A stretch of 64,000 nucleotides of DNA from Leucaena leucocephala (Eukaryota; Streptophyta; Magnoliopsida; Fabales; Fabaceae): assembly GCA_037074615.1 (NCBI GenBank), contig CM073522.1:24240962-24304961 (forward strand), read 5' to 3'. This document shows, piece after piece, positions 12,838-24,500 of this stretch (position 1 is the first letter of the stretch; every line of letters starts with the position of its first letter). The position numbers and the translations under genes were made by a program. The notes under the pieces are model-generated. The model was given only the letters and a program-made list of their open reading frames with translations, ran no database searches and was not told the DNA's origin.

Positions 12838-13098
12838 GACATTAGGAGCTAGGGTTCGACACACAATAGATCTCTTCACACACATTCAGTCGTGAAAAAG
12901 GGGGCAGGGAGAGTGCAAAAGGTTTGCATATAAGAAACTGCCGAAATAGAGACGGTGAGGACGGAATCTCCAGAAAGCCTTAGAGGGACAAGAGGCGCTA
13001 GCACGTTGTTCGCAATTGGAACGCTGTTCGTGTGGATACCGGTAGAGGAAGCCGATCTGAGCTGTCGACTTCTACGATACGGCTAGACACGAAGACAG

Positions 13099-13354
13099 GT
13101 CGCGACCAGAACACACTTAGGTCGCGACCAAACCGGCATCTGAACGTCAGAAATCCGAAAAGAGGAGACAGGTCGCGACGTGAAGTTGAAGAGGTCGCGA
13201 CTAAAAGCTCCAGAGGCGACAGGTCGCGACTAGAAGCAGAGTAGGTCGCGACTACAAACTCCAGAGGCGACAGGTCGCGACTAGAAGCTGAGGAGGTCGC
13301 GACTGAAAGTTCCAGAGGCGAGGAGTCGCGACTAGTGGACACTGAGGTCGCGAC
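13099..13354 (+). repeat. GTCGCGAC palindrome array (10 perfect sites)
   Basis: Perfect 8-bp palindromes start at 13099, 13121, 13172, 13194, 13223, 13245, 13274, 13296, 13325 and 13347. The spacings are 22, 51, 22, 29, 22, 29, 22, 29 and 22 bp. The 22+29 pairs make a 51-bp unit. Linkers partly repeat (AGAAGC, CCAGAGGCGA). The array lies in the transcribed R/U5 part; the minus-strand ORF over it (12998-13492) is only a result of the 51-bp period being a multiple of three. Confidence 0.95.
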
Positions 13355-13476
13355 CAAAGCTTGAAACCGAAGGTAACACTTCTTTCTCCTTGACTTAAAC
13401 ACATTCGGTAGATCCTGGCTGGGAATGGAAAAATTTTTAAAGTTAATTTCCGCTGCGTGTCTTCCAATTCCCTTCA

Positions 13477-14649
13477 GTGGTATCAGAGCCATGCCGTTTT
13501 GTGTTTAAGTTAGGTTTGATTGTTGATACATGTGATGTATGTTAGACTTCTTAGCTGATTATATGATAACATGCGTGATATGTATGACATATATGGAATC
13601 TGTTTATGTATGACATATACGGAATCTAAAAGGAAACTGAAATCGGTGGTGTATATCAATTGATTTGATCAATTAATATTGATGGGGTCTAAGGAAAAAG
13701 AATTAAGATTCTTGATTATTTATCAAAAAAAAAAAAAAAAATTCTATTGGGACCGCCGTGGCTATTTAATCGTAGCGCAACATAATCGTAATATGTATTG
13801 ACTTTCCTGATATATGAATGTTTTGAAACATTTATTGCCCTTCAAATAGTATGAATTTTGATTCTTGAATGTTTGGGTATGGTGAACAATATGGCTCTAG
13901 ATTACAAGTGTTGTATTTTTTCTAAATACGGCCTGCGTGTCGTGCCTTCCTCTAATGACTCTCGTTGTACATTCTCTTCTCATCTCACTCCCCTCGAATG
14001 TTAAAACGAGGTTTCCTTATGTACTTTTCCTATTCTAATTAGAGAGCTCCTCTCATTGGCTTGAGGGGACTTAGGATAGGTGAGCCATATTGTATCACGT
14101 TTAAGATTATGCATCTTTTGATTAGATCACTGCATGTATGTTTTATATGCATAATACTTGTATGAGATACAACCGCGATACATGCATCTTATAAACCAGA
14201 TAATTAATTAAACCCTCTAAAAGAAATCTTAAGTCATATGCCGTCAATTAATGGACACTTGTCAAAACCTCGATCGCTCATTTGTAGGTCCACCAAAGTG
14301 GGTGCATTTGAGTTATCTTGGGGAGATAAGCAAGAGTAATGGTGCTGCTCTTATGTTTGTTATTGTTTGACTTAATTGAGATTATCAAAACGGTTTTGGG
14401 TCTCAAGGCATTAGATGGGATTAAAACATGCCGGATCATATGATGATGGAATCCCATAAACATCTAAGAGTTACATGTGATGTAATTGGTAAAGTTGTTA
14501 CCTACCTAAATAACTTAAAGTTGAGCGTCCTGCCAAAGCGGACTCAAGTTTAAGCCAAATATGGATCTTAGCCCACTAATTATTACATTGAGGGTTGTTT
14601 TATTCAGTGGGAGATTGCTAATTCGATTGCATATTTTAATTGTAGAATC
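13477..14649 (+). other. Copia copy B leader
   Basis: 1.17-kb leader from PBS to gag ATG, with no long sense ORF. At about 13686-13750 it carries a block with a run of about 17 A that is absent from copy A. Near 14100-14190 there are several ATGCAT/CATGCA-type words. Confidence 0.8.
13478..13490 (+). other. Primer-binding site (initiator-Met tRNA)
   Basis: TGGTATCAGAGCC, one base after the LTR; complementary to the 3' end of plant initiator-Met tRNA, the usual primer of Copia minus-strand synthesis. Confidence 0.93.
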
Positions 14650-17600
14650 ATGACGACTAGTAATACTGCTACATTATCGTTGCGATCTGTCCTTGAGAAA
14701 GACAAACTCAATGGGACAAACTTTCTTGACTGGTTCAGGAACTTGAGAATTGTTCTCAAGCAGGAAAGAAAAGTATATGTCCTAGATCACCCCATTCCTG
14801 AGGAGCCAGCAGCCACTGCTCCTAGAGCTCAGAGAGATTCTTATGCGAAGCATAAGGAAGACTCTGTTGATGTGGGATGCTTGATGCTTGCCACTATGGT
14901 TCCGGAGCTTCAAAGAGATCTGGAACACATGGAGGCTTATGAGATGATTGTGCATCTTAAGGAAATGTTCCAGCAACAGGCAAGGCAAGAGAGGTATGAG
15001 ACCACTAAGGCCTTACATTCCTGCAAGATGGCTGAAGGTGCATCAGTCAGTACTCATGTCCTAAAGATGAAAGGGTACATTGATCACCTTGAGAGGCTTG
15101 GATTTCCCATGAGCCAGGAGTTAGCTACAGATTTGATCTTGAACTCACTCCCGGAAAGTTATGACCAGTTTGTCATGAACTACAACATGAACAACATGGA
15201 GAAATCTATTTCTGAACTGCATGGGATGCTTAAAACTGCTGAGCCGACTGTTAAGAAGAAGCCCAGTACTGTTTTGATGGTTCACAAAGGAAAGGGTATG
15301 AAAAGGAAAGGCAAGGGCAAGGGGAAGGGTCATGGCTCATCTGGTAAGACCAAAGAGTCAGGCAAGCCCGAAACCAAGCCTGCACCAAAGAAGGCAAAGC
15401 CTCCAAAGGAAGGAGTTTGCTTCTTCTGCAATGAACCGGGTCATTGGAAGAGGAATTGCAAACTCTACCTTGAAGATCTGAGAAAGAACAAGAAGGATAG
15501 CGGGGCTATCGCTTCAGGTATTTATGTTATAGACATTCATCTCTCTACTTCCACTACATGGGTATTAGATACTGCATGTGGTTCTCACATTTGTACAAAT
15601 GTGCAGGGCCTAAAGGACAGTAGAAAGCTGAAAAAGGGCGAAGTTGACCTACGAGTTGAAAATAGAGCAAAGGTTGCTGCTCTAGCTGTAGGCACTTATG
15701 AATTAGTTCTGCCCACTGGGCTTTTGTTAGTTTTGAACAATTGCTATTATGTTCCTGCTTTGAGTAGTAACATTGTTTCTCTTTCTTATTTGGATAAGGA
15801 AGGTTACACTTCCATTTCTGGGAATGGTAAATGTTCTATTTATCGTAATGATATTTTCTATGCTCATGGTGATTTGCATGTTGATCATTACATATTAAAC
15901 TTGGAACAACCCAATCATGGAAATATCTATAACATAACCGCCAAAAGGATCAAACCAAATGATTTGAATCCGACGTACCTCTGGCACTGTCGTCTGGGCC
16001 ACATAAATGAGAAACGCATTTCTAAACTCCATCAAGATGGATTTCTCAACTCATTTGATTTTGAATCATATGATACTTGCGAATCTTGTTTGTTAGGAAA
16101 GATGACAAAGTCGCCTTTCACTGGGCACAGTGAGAGGGCCACCGATTTGTTGGGCCTCATACATACAGATGTGTGTGGACCGATGAATACAAATGCCAGA
16201 AGAGGTTATTCGTACTTCATTACATTCATAGATGATTTCAGTAGATATGGCTATGTCTATCTAATGAAACATAAATCCGAATCTTTTGAAATGTTCAAGA
16301 TATTTCAAAATGAAGTACAAAACCAGCTTGGCAAAACAATTAAAGCCCTTCGATCTGATCGAGGTGGTGAATATTTGAGCCAAGAGTTTATCGATCATCT
16401 TAGGAATTGTGGAATAGTTTCACAATTGACTCCTCCAGGAACACCACAATGGAATGGGGTTTCTGAACGGAGGAATCGAATACTATTGGATATGGTTCTA
16501 TCCATGATGAGTCGAACAGATCTTCCACCATCCTTTTGGGGCCACGCCCTAGAGACAGCTGCGTTCACACTGAATCGTGTTCCATCTAAGGCAGTTGAAA
16601 AGACTCCGTATGAGATATGGACTGGGAGGAAACCTAGTTTGTCTTTTCTCAAGATTTGGGGATGTGAGGTCTATGTTAAGTAACAAGCCTCAGATAAGTT
16701 AGCGCCCAAATCTTCAAAGTGCCTTTTTGTGGGATATCCTAAGGAAACCAAGGGATATTATGTCTACAACCCCACTGATAACAAAGTGTTTGTTGTCAGA
16801 AATGGTATCTTTCTAGAACGAGAATTTATCTCTAAAAGAACCATTGGGAGCAAGGTACACCTCGAAGAAGTTCGAGAGCCACAAGACGCCACAGAACTAG
16901 AGATGGAAAGTAGAGAAGACTCACAAGAAGTTGTTGAGACTCCTCAAGTCACGCAAGGCCCAAGGCGATCTAATAGGGCACGACTTCAGCCTCAGAGATA
17001 TGGATTTCTGATTTCTGATAGTCGTGGTGTGTTGCTCACTGAGCATAATGAGCCCACTACCTATCAAGAAGCTATAGTGGGACCAAACTCTGAGAAATGG
17101 CTTAATGCCATGAAGTCTGAGATGCAATCCATGTATGACAATAAGGTATGGACCTTAGTCGACCCGCCTGAAGGTGTAAAAACCGTCGGGTGCAAGTGAG
17201 TTTTTAAAGAGAAAACCGACATGGATGGCAATGTAAATGTCTTCAAGGCACGACTGGTTGCAAAAGGATTTACTCAAACTCATGGTGTGGACTATGATGA
17301 GACCTTTTCCCCAGTTGCAATGGCCAAATCAATCAGAATCCTCCTTGCCATTGCAGCATATTATGACTATGAAATATGGCAGATGGACGTCAAGACAGCC
17401 TTCCTTAATGGAAAGCTCCTTGAGGATGTGTACATGACACAACCTGAAGGTTTTGTGCGTTCTGAGGACTCTGGTAAGGTATGCAAGCTTCAAAGGTCCA
17501 TTTATGGACTGAAGCAAGCATCTCGGAGTTGGAATCATCGTTTTGATGAAGTAGTCAAAGAGTTTGGATTTCTTCAAAACATTGATGAACCTTGTGTGTA

Positions 17601-18600
17601 CAAGAAGGTTAGTGGGAGCACAGTTGTATTTTTGGTACTCTATGTCGATGACATCCTACTCATTGGGAATGACATTCCTACCTTGCAGATTGTCAAGTCT
17701 TGGTTAGGAAAATCTTTCTCGATGAAAGACTTGGGTGAAGCCACCTACATCCTAGGAATTAGGATCTATAGAGATAGATCTAAAAGGCTTTTAGGACTGA
17801 GTCAGAGCACATATATAGACAAGATACTGCATAGGTTCAGTATGCAGGAATCAAAAAGGGGTTTCATACCCATGTCTCATGGTATTCACCTCAGCAAGGA
17901 TTTGTGTCCTAGTACACCAGATCAGCGAGGTCGCATGAGTAAGATTCCATATGCCTCGGCCATAGGATCTATCATGTACGCCATGTTATGTACTCGACCG
18001 GATGTCTCGTTTGCCTTAAGTATGACTAGCAGATATCAACAGGACCCTGGTGAGGGCCATTGGACTGCTGTCAAGAATATCCTTAAGTACTTAAGAAGGA
18101 CTAAGGACTTATTCTTGGTCTATGGTGGATTGGAAGACGAGCTCTATGTAACTGGTTACACAGATGCAAGTTTCCAAACTGACCAGGATGACCAGAAATC
18201 GCAATCTGGATACATATTTCTCCTAAATAATGGAGCAGTAAGCTGGAAGAGCTCTAAGCAGAGCACTGTAGCAGATTCTGCAACGGAAGCTGAGTACATA
18301 GCAGCATCTGATGCAGCTAAGGAGGCCGTTTGGATCAGGAAGTTCATTCCAGAACTAGGGGTGGTACCTACCATCTCAGATCCAATAACTTTGTTCTGTG
18401 ACAATAGTGGTGCCATTGCACAGGCCAAAGAGCCTAGGTCACATCAAAGGACCAAGCATATACTCAGGCGATTTCATCTCATCAGAGAAATCAATGATAG
18501 AGGTGATATAAAAATATGCAAGGTAGCAAGAGAAGACAATGATGCTGATCCTCTAAACCGCTTGTCCAGGCAAAACATGAGCGTCATGTTAGGTCAATAG
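14650..18600 (+). pseudogene. Copia gag-pol polyprotein, copy B (two nonsense codons)
   Basis: One frame of 1316 codons from ATG 14650 to the stop at 18598-18600, broken by TAA at 16681-16683 (CAA in copy A) and TGA at 17197-17199 (TGG in copy A). Domains by codon: UBN2-type gag about 20-200; basic Lys/Gly linker 200-250; zinc knuckle C257, C260, H265, C270; retropepsin D307-T-A; gag-pre-integrase H446, H451, C477, C480; integrase D507, D570, E606 (35 residues between the last two); RT with YVDD at 998-1001 (17641-17652). RNase H has YTDAS (near 18160), ATEAEY (18280s) and a final DNSGA...TKHI block. The element should encode all replication proteins, but as it stands it stops before RT. The protease has DTA where many Copia have DTG or DSG; both copies share this. 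Confidence 0.95.
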
Positions 18601-18633
18601 GATTGAGACAAATTAATGATTGTTCCTAGTGCA

Positions 18634-18643
18634 AGTGGGAGGA
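18634..18643 (+). other. Polypurine tract of Copia copy B
   Basis: AGTGGGAGGA directly before the 3' LTR TG; primes plus-strand DNA synthesis. Confidence 0.9.
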
Positions 18644-20552
18644 TGTTGGAAATTGTGCCCTAGGGGCCAATCATTGTATCAGGTTATCACATTATTTGCA
18701 TGTTTACTGTGATGACAATCCTTGGATAACTCGTGATCTTATCCTAAATGTCCCTGGTCGGTCATCTATGTGGGAGCAGAGATGAAATAAGACCAGTATG
18801 ACTTTGAAGATATATAGAGATATAAATCAAAGTCATAAGCACATGTAAGAGTACAGGGTGTTGGATCGACCCGCAATGAGAGAGCTGCATGGGTCAAGTC
18901 ATAAGCTTCTCTCATATACAAGCCATGTCACTATGCCCTTTGACCTGAGATCATCATGGATTCCTACATGACAAACGCTCAGCTTTGACCTAGTCAAAAG
19001 TCACTTTTGACCGAGTGATCATAAAGGCTATGCTCGGGCTTAGTGGTTTTCATGCGGAGGAATGTGAATGGTCAAGATGGAATTTGTCCCTCACATTCGT
19101 AGAGAGATATTACTGGGCCCCTCGATGAGTGAGTCTGAGAAATATATGGCCATACTGGAATGGAAGGGTAGTTCCATTTCTATATTCAGACTACTCAGGG
19201 ATCGAGAAAGTAACGGTCAGGAACAGGAGGATGACGTTCACCATGCCTCATCCTTGACCGAAATATCGTGTGACAAAAGGGACGTGATATGGTTGTATGA
19301 AAGGTTACATCGTTTATCGATCCTCATATGTTTTGGGTAGTCGTAATGCCTTGCTAGAGACCGCTTACGACTTGTGGGTCAGTATAGTAACTGGGCCACT
19401 GCCAACTTCATATGGGCCTACAGGGTCGCACACAAAACAGCCCAATGCGAGCTATGATGTCCAGATTCATTGAATCTAAGAGATGTCTAAATTCAATGAA
19501 TAATCTAGGGTGGATATATATTTTATATATATATATAAATTAGTTTATATATATATTATATAAATAATATAAGAGATATTTGTAAGATTTAATTTATAAG
19601 GATAAATTAAATCTCTATCATTTTTGAATTTGAATTTAAATGGATATGATCTATTTGAATTTGAAATTCAAATTGATAAGATATCTCAATTTTGATTTAT
19701 GAGAATAAATCAAATATAATTCTGTCTTATCTTTATTTTAAATTAAATAAATAGGTGAATTAAATCTGTGGGACGGATTTAATATAAACCATATTTATTT
19801 AATCAGTTTCTTATTAAATTATGCAATATATGATATTGTATTAATTCAGAATTAATATAAGATTAATTCTGAAGCCCGGCCCTATTAGAAGCCCGATAGC
19901 TTCCTATATATTTGACATTAGGAGCTAGGGTTCGACACACAATAGATCTCTTCACACACATTCAGTCGTGAAAAAGGGGGCAGGGAGAGTGCAAAAGGTT
20001 TGCATATAAGAAACTGCCGAAATAGAGACGGTGAGGACGGAATCTCCAGAAAGCCTTAGAGGGACAAGAGGCGCTAGCACGTCGTTCGCAATTGGAACGC
20101 TGTTCGTGTGGATACCGATAGAGGAAGCCGATCTGAGCTGTCGACTTCTACGATACGGCTAGACACGAAGACAAGTCGCGACCATAACACACTTAGGTCG
20201 CGACCAAACGGGCATCTGAACGTCAGAAATCCGAAAAGAGGAGACAGGTCGCGACGTGAAGTTGAAGAGGTCGCGACTAAAAGCTCCAGAGGCGACAGGT
20301 CGCGACTAGAAGCAGAGTAGGTCGCGACTACAAACTCCAGAGGCGACAGGTCGCGACTAGAAGCTGAGGAGGTCGCGACTGAAAGTTCCAGAGGCGAGGA
20401 GTCGCGACTAGTGGACACTGAGGTCGCGACCAAAGCTTGAAACCGAAGGTAACACTTCTTTCTCCTTGACTTAAACACATTCGGTAGATCCTGGCTGGGA
20501 ATGGAAAAATTTTTAAAGTTAATTTCCGCTGCGTGTCTTCCAATTCCCTTCA
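18644..20552 (+). repeat. 3' LTR of Copia copy B
   Basis: 1909 bp, the same length as the 5' LTR. About seven substitutions were counted by eye, for example G/A in the U3 ORF and C/T at the ACGT(C/T)GTTCGC step. TATA at 19905-19913. Followed by the TSD AAAAG. Confidence 0.97.
20175..20430 (+). repeat. GTCGCGAC array in 3' LTR (10 sites)
   Basis: Same ten sites as the 5' LTR, shifted by 7076 bp, all still perfect although two linker bases next to the first site changed. Confidence 0.93.
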
Positions 20553-20806
20553 AAAAGTAAGGACACGTATTACGGGGCAAGACTCTGGACCGGTACTGGA
20601 TTGGACTGAACTGCTGAGTCAGTTGATGAGGTGTCCAGGAATTGTGACATGTGAAGAATGTGGCGATGAGGTGTCCCGGTGAGGTGTCCTGGATGATGTC
20701 ATGCATGATGCAGTAAAAAGGAATAAAGAAAAATAGGAAAATCTAGGAAAAACCAGGACCACATGTTCAGATGGCTTCAAAATTACAAGAATGCCATCCA
20801 TTAAAG

Positions 20807-20909
20807 CTATAAATACCCCCCTTCCCCTCCCATTTTATGCATCCCACGTTTTTGGCAAGAAAAGAGAGAGAAAGAAGAGAGAGAAGGAGAAAGAAAGAAA
20901 GAAAGGAAG
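20807..20909 (+). promoter_or_regulatory. Gypsy LTR core promoter: TATA plus purine tract
   Basis: CTATAAATACCCCCC at 20807-20821 is followed, about 35 bp on, by an unbroken purine (GA-rich) tract at about 20856-20909. The same pair is found at 30836 and 56794 (plus) and, reversed, at 26612, 37449, 45851, 48422, 50305 and 62438. Known plant GAGA-binding (BBR/BPC) proteins bind such tracts; their role here is inference. Confidence 0.75.
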
Positions 20910-21308
20910 TTCTGGTGGAGTTGGAAGCAGTATAGAAGTTCTGGAGTTCTGTTTTTGAGGTAGTAACTAATCTTAGCTTTTATGTAATGGCTTTGTGATT
21001 TGTTGTGCTATTGTTTGGTTGGATTGTTGTCTTATATGTTATGCGTGAAGCTCTATTACAATGCTATGATCATATGTTATTGAATATGGAAGCACGCAGC
21101 ATACTTATCTGTACACAATCACAAGCAAGCACTGTCACTCTGCATTGCATATATTGTTATGATTATTACTACTGAGACTCCCCCGAATCTCATTCCCATA
21201 TATAACATTACAGGGAGATTATGTTGAACTGAATTCTAAGAATTTTGAGAGACGCCGTTAGGCTGCCGAAATTCTGGTAACGAAGAAGGAACAAAGAAAG
21301 GAACTGAT

Positions 21309-21404
21309 ACGTACTGTGTACGTAGGTGCTGTCTAAGGAGGCTGGAAGTGAGTGGACCTAGCCGGTTCATCCAGTCTTTCCTGGGTACTTACGTAGAATG
21401 GTAG
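21309..21404 (+). other. Conserved LTR module with predicted hairpin
   Basis: Runs from ACGTACTGTGTACGT to TACGTAGAATGGTAG. It contains a 6-bp stem TGGACC/GGTTCA with a 5-base loop, inside a wider AGGA..GGCTGG / CCAGTC..TCCT pairing. Near-identical copies: 31309-31404 (+), 34742-34836 (-), 36871-36965 (-), 45273-45367 (-), 57304-57396 (+), 60648-60740 (-). Always downstream of the TATA, in transcribed sequence. Confidence 0.85.
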
Positions 21405-22214
21405 CTCCTACGGGAATTACCGAATCGGTACAAGATCGGTTACTTTCTACAGAAGAAATGTAGCGGTTGTGCTGTCGAATTTTAGGCAGGAAAAGATGTA
21501 ATAGAAATATGATAATTTGGTGTATTCCTTGTTGTATGACATTTTATTATTCAATAATAAATATTGTTTGGCATGTTCAATTTGTGAATGGGGAATAAAG
21601 GGAGAAATTCGCAGGTCCGGAGGTAGCAGTGTTCTGGCCTCAGTTTGACCTAGTAAACGAAAGAGTTTGGCCACGAAATTTGGTGAGCCAGTGGTACACA
21701 TCTGGGGCATTCCGTGGATAGGTAATAAGCCTCATTTGGATGTGTAGAACGAGATAAATTAGGTTTCAAAGTAAAGGTTCAGAATAAGGAACTTAAGAGT
21801 AAAATTTTAAATTTCTGGGCTTAAGTCAAGATATTATCAAGCTAATATCGCTTCCGTAAGTGTACTCTGAGGAGTCTAAGAGAGGATGTTTCAAAACACG
21901 TATAACATTCAGGTTGTCTCCTTCCTTGTTTCCCCACTTACAATAGTCTACTTTAATCAGTTTTCTTATTTTACTTGAGCTGTTATTTGTTGATCAGGCG
22001 TGGGGGAGGAGAACATGTCAATAGGGGTAGATAACAGCTCTCATGAATTTATCTTAGATTCCGGTTCAGTTTTGTCTTCATTACTTCTTTGTATGTGCTT
22101 CATTACTTCTTCACATTGAGGACAATGTAGAAATTAAGTATGGGGGAGAGTGAACTTTAGTGTGTGAAATAGGTGAATGAAAATCAGATAATTACTATGA
22201 TTCTGTATCTTTTA

Positions 22215-22585
22215 GTCGCGACCTTATGTTGCTCTTGTTGCGACTAATGTGTGCGAATATGTCAAGTTTCTTTTTTGTGAAAATTAGTCGCGACCTTTAC
22301 CTATTTTTGTTGGGACCATAAGTCATATTTTCTGATGTTTATCTATCTGTGATGTTTAGTCATGAATTGTGCTATATCTTTGTCACGACTGTAACTCTCT
22401 ATGAATTTTGGTCATGACTTGTTTGACGCTTGGGTCGCAACCAGAGCATATGTGGTTATCAAGTTTACTCTCTGTGATTTTGAGTCATGACCAGTGTCCA
22501 TTTTTGTCGCGACCAATATTTCTTGTTTCTAAAAATGTCTTCTCTGTGTAAAATAGTCACAACCTGATGTCCTTTTTGTCGTGAC
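22215..22585 (+). repeat. Decayed GTCGCGAC array (12 sites)
   Basis: Sites start at 22215, 22237, 22287, 22309, 22359, 22382, 22411, 22434, 22484, 22506, 22556 and 22578. The spacings are 22, 50, 22, 50, 23, 29, 23, 50, 22, 50 and 22. Most have CpG-decay forms (GTCATGAC, GTTGCGAC, GTCGTGAC, GTCACAAC). The linkers are T-rich and unlike those of the Copia array. Confidence 0.85.
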
Positions 22586-24500
22586 TAAAAGTGATCTTCT
22601 GCTAAAAACTTCTCCTATTTCATTATGATTGTTGCTTGGTCTTTTGAATTTACCGTCATTGACTCAAATTGAACTTTGAACATATACTTTTGAATGTTGG
22701 CAACTTGATGAAGTGTGAGTTACTTGTTTCATTGATTTACTACTGGAAATTGTGCATCATGAATTATTAGTCTCATGTATTTAGTTTGATATTCATGCAA
22801 TCTAGTCATGGTGAGCTAATTAGGGTGAGTAAGCCAGATAGAAGGATTTTGAGCCTCTAACATACACTCCTTTACATTGTGTGACACCATCTAGTTTGGT
22901 AACTTTGCATAACTTGTATCAATCCTTGATTCGAAACCACATTACCTTCTTGGAATTGTGAATATGATAAGGGCATTCCTTTCTAAACCCTTTTTTTTAC
23001 CAAACAGTAGCCACATAAATATCAAATCCTTTGCTTAAATCCTTTGAGACCTTTACTTTCTTTTAAAATTCCATCCTTGATTAATGAATACTGTACAATA
23101 TATTTGTTGCTGCAGTAATGCTTTAATTGTGAAATAACGCTAAGTTGCAACTCCTTATTGAATATCTGAACTTCAATGTATTTGTTATCTAGTTCAATGT
23201 TGAAAGAAAAAAAAACAAAGAGAAAAAGAACAGAGAAAAATAAAGAAAAGATAGACCAGAAGACAAAATATGATAGTCAACTTGAATAAAAGGAAGTTAG
23301 ATGATGACTTGTTATTTTCTGCAGCTGCACAACTAGAATTGTGATCAAATTAGGAACAGCTTGAAGAAGGCAAATCATGTGTAGTATTTCATTAATCATT
23401 GACATGCATTTCCATTTCATCATAGCCTTTCTAACATTACAACCTAATAAAGACCTTTTGATTCACAACCCTTGTGGCATTTAAGTGGTAGAGATGTAGG
23501 ATGGTTACAAGCCTATGGGAAGTCTAAGCTAGATGGTTGAATAAAAATTACCTTGATAAGAGAGTGAGTGAAAAACTATACCTTGTAAGGAAATCTCAAC
23601 TTAGTTGCTTACTATGATTTAAATTGCATGAATTAGATCCTTTGATTGATATGAGATTAGTATCGATTGTTTCCAATTGAAGGGAAAAGATTGATGACTA
23701 CAAGTGCTTTTGCTAAATCTGTTCAGGCCAATTATGCTGAACATGTGTGTTTAAATTTCAATTTTGATCCACAATTTTGCTCGGAGTGCAAAAGCTAAGT
23801 GTGGGGGAATAGATAAACTCTTATTTGTATTGATTTTAGTATGTTTAAAGAGAGTTTTATTATTCATTTTTGTCCCCATTTACTAATATGATGAGCAATT
23901 AAGTAATAATATAAAATTAGAACAGTTGGGAATTAACTGATATAATTTTAGTCATATATTGGAAATTATCTTATTAGATAAATAAATTGTATCTTTTAAA
24001 TTCCCATTTCAGGAAAATGCTCATTAATCACAAAGACAACTTGCTGCTGTAACTATGACTGAGAATGAAATAAAAAAGGTTATAAATGACAGCTGGATCC
24101 AGGGAATTAGAGGTGCTAACAGAATCGCATGTTGGAAAATTTAACAGAATGTAAAACATGTGCTGAACAGAAGAAGGCACGTGCTACACTGAGGTGAGCA
24201 AGGGAGATGATACCAAACTTTAAGGACTGATTGCATGCTCACGCTGTAACTGCCTCAAAAGGGAGAATTTGATTCATTCATGTACCACGTGACCAAACCA
24301 TAACTGATGCATCACAACTCAATAACTCTTGCACATAACAACATTCACCCCACACAGATTCACTTCATCACACTACACATCATTTCACAAGCCATTCACT
24401 CCATCCAGATTCATCTCTCACGCACTCCCTTACTCCATCAAAATATCCATTCATTCCATCTCATGCCATTCATCTCGAGATCCATTCTCTTTCCATCTGT

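Larger units (their letters stand above)
11568..13476 (+). repeat. 5' LTR of Copia copy B
   Basis: 1909 bp, TG...CA. In order: U3 with W-box cluster (11863-11936) and a 90-codon ORF, an AT-rich stretch (12414-12800) with long TA runs, a TATA box (12829), then R/U5 with the GTCGCGAC array (13099-13354), ending CCAATTCCCTTCA. The G of the PBS spacer follows. Confidence 0.97.
11568..20552 (+). mobile_element. Complete Ty1/Copia retrotransposon, copy B (8985 bp)
   Basis: Two 1909-bp LTRs (11568-13476 and 18644-20552), PBS, leader, gag-pol, PPT and a perfect 5-bp TSD. The LTRs differ at about seven positions by eye, several being CpG-type transitions, so the insertion is recent. The polyprotein resembles Tnt1/Tork-type Copia; lineage is inferred from motifs only. 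Two nonsense codons break gag-pol, so it would need proteins in trans. Confidence 0.97.
9792..21893 (+). mobile_element. Gypsy solo LTR interrupted by Copia copy B
   Basis: Opens TGTAACATCCCGATTTTTGG at 9792 and ends GAGGATGTTTCA at 21893. It is flanked by a perfect TSD, AAACA (9787-9791 and 21894-21898). Without the Copia and its duplicated 5 bp it is about 3.1 kb. There is no internal region, so it is a solo LTR left by LTR-LTR recombination. Its plus orientation follows from the TATA box at 20807. It closely matches the solo LTR at 28839. The part 9792-11567 is U3 and has no gene. Confidence 0.93.

Noticed and set aside
12998..13492. 164-codon ORF antisense to the Copia LTR (also 4282-4725, 20074-20706)
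   Set aside because: Stays open because the 51-bp repeat unit is a multiple of three; repetitive Ser/Arg composition and antisense to the element.
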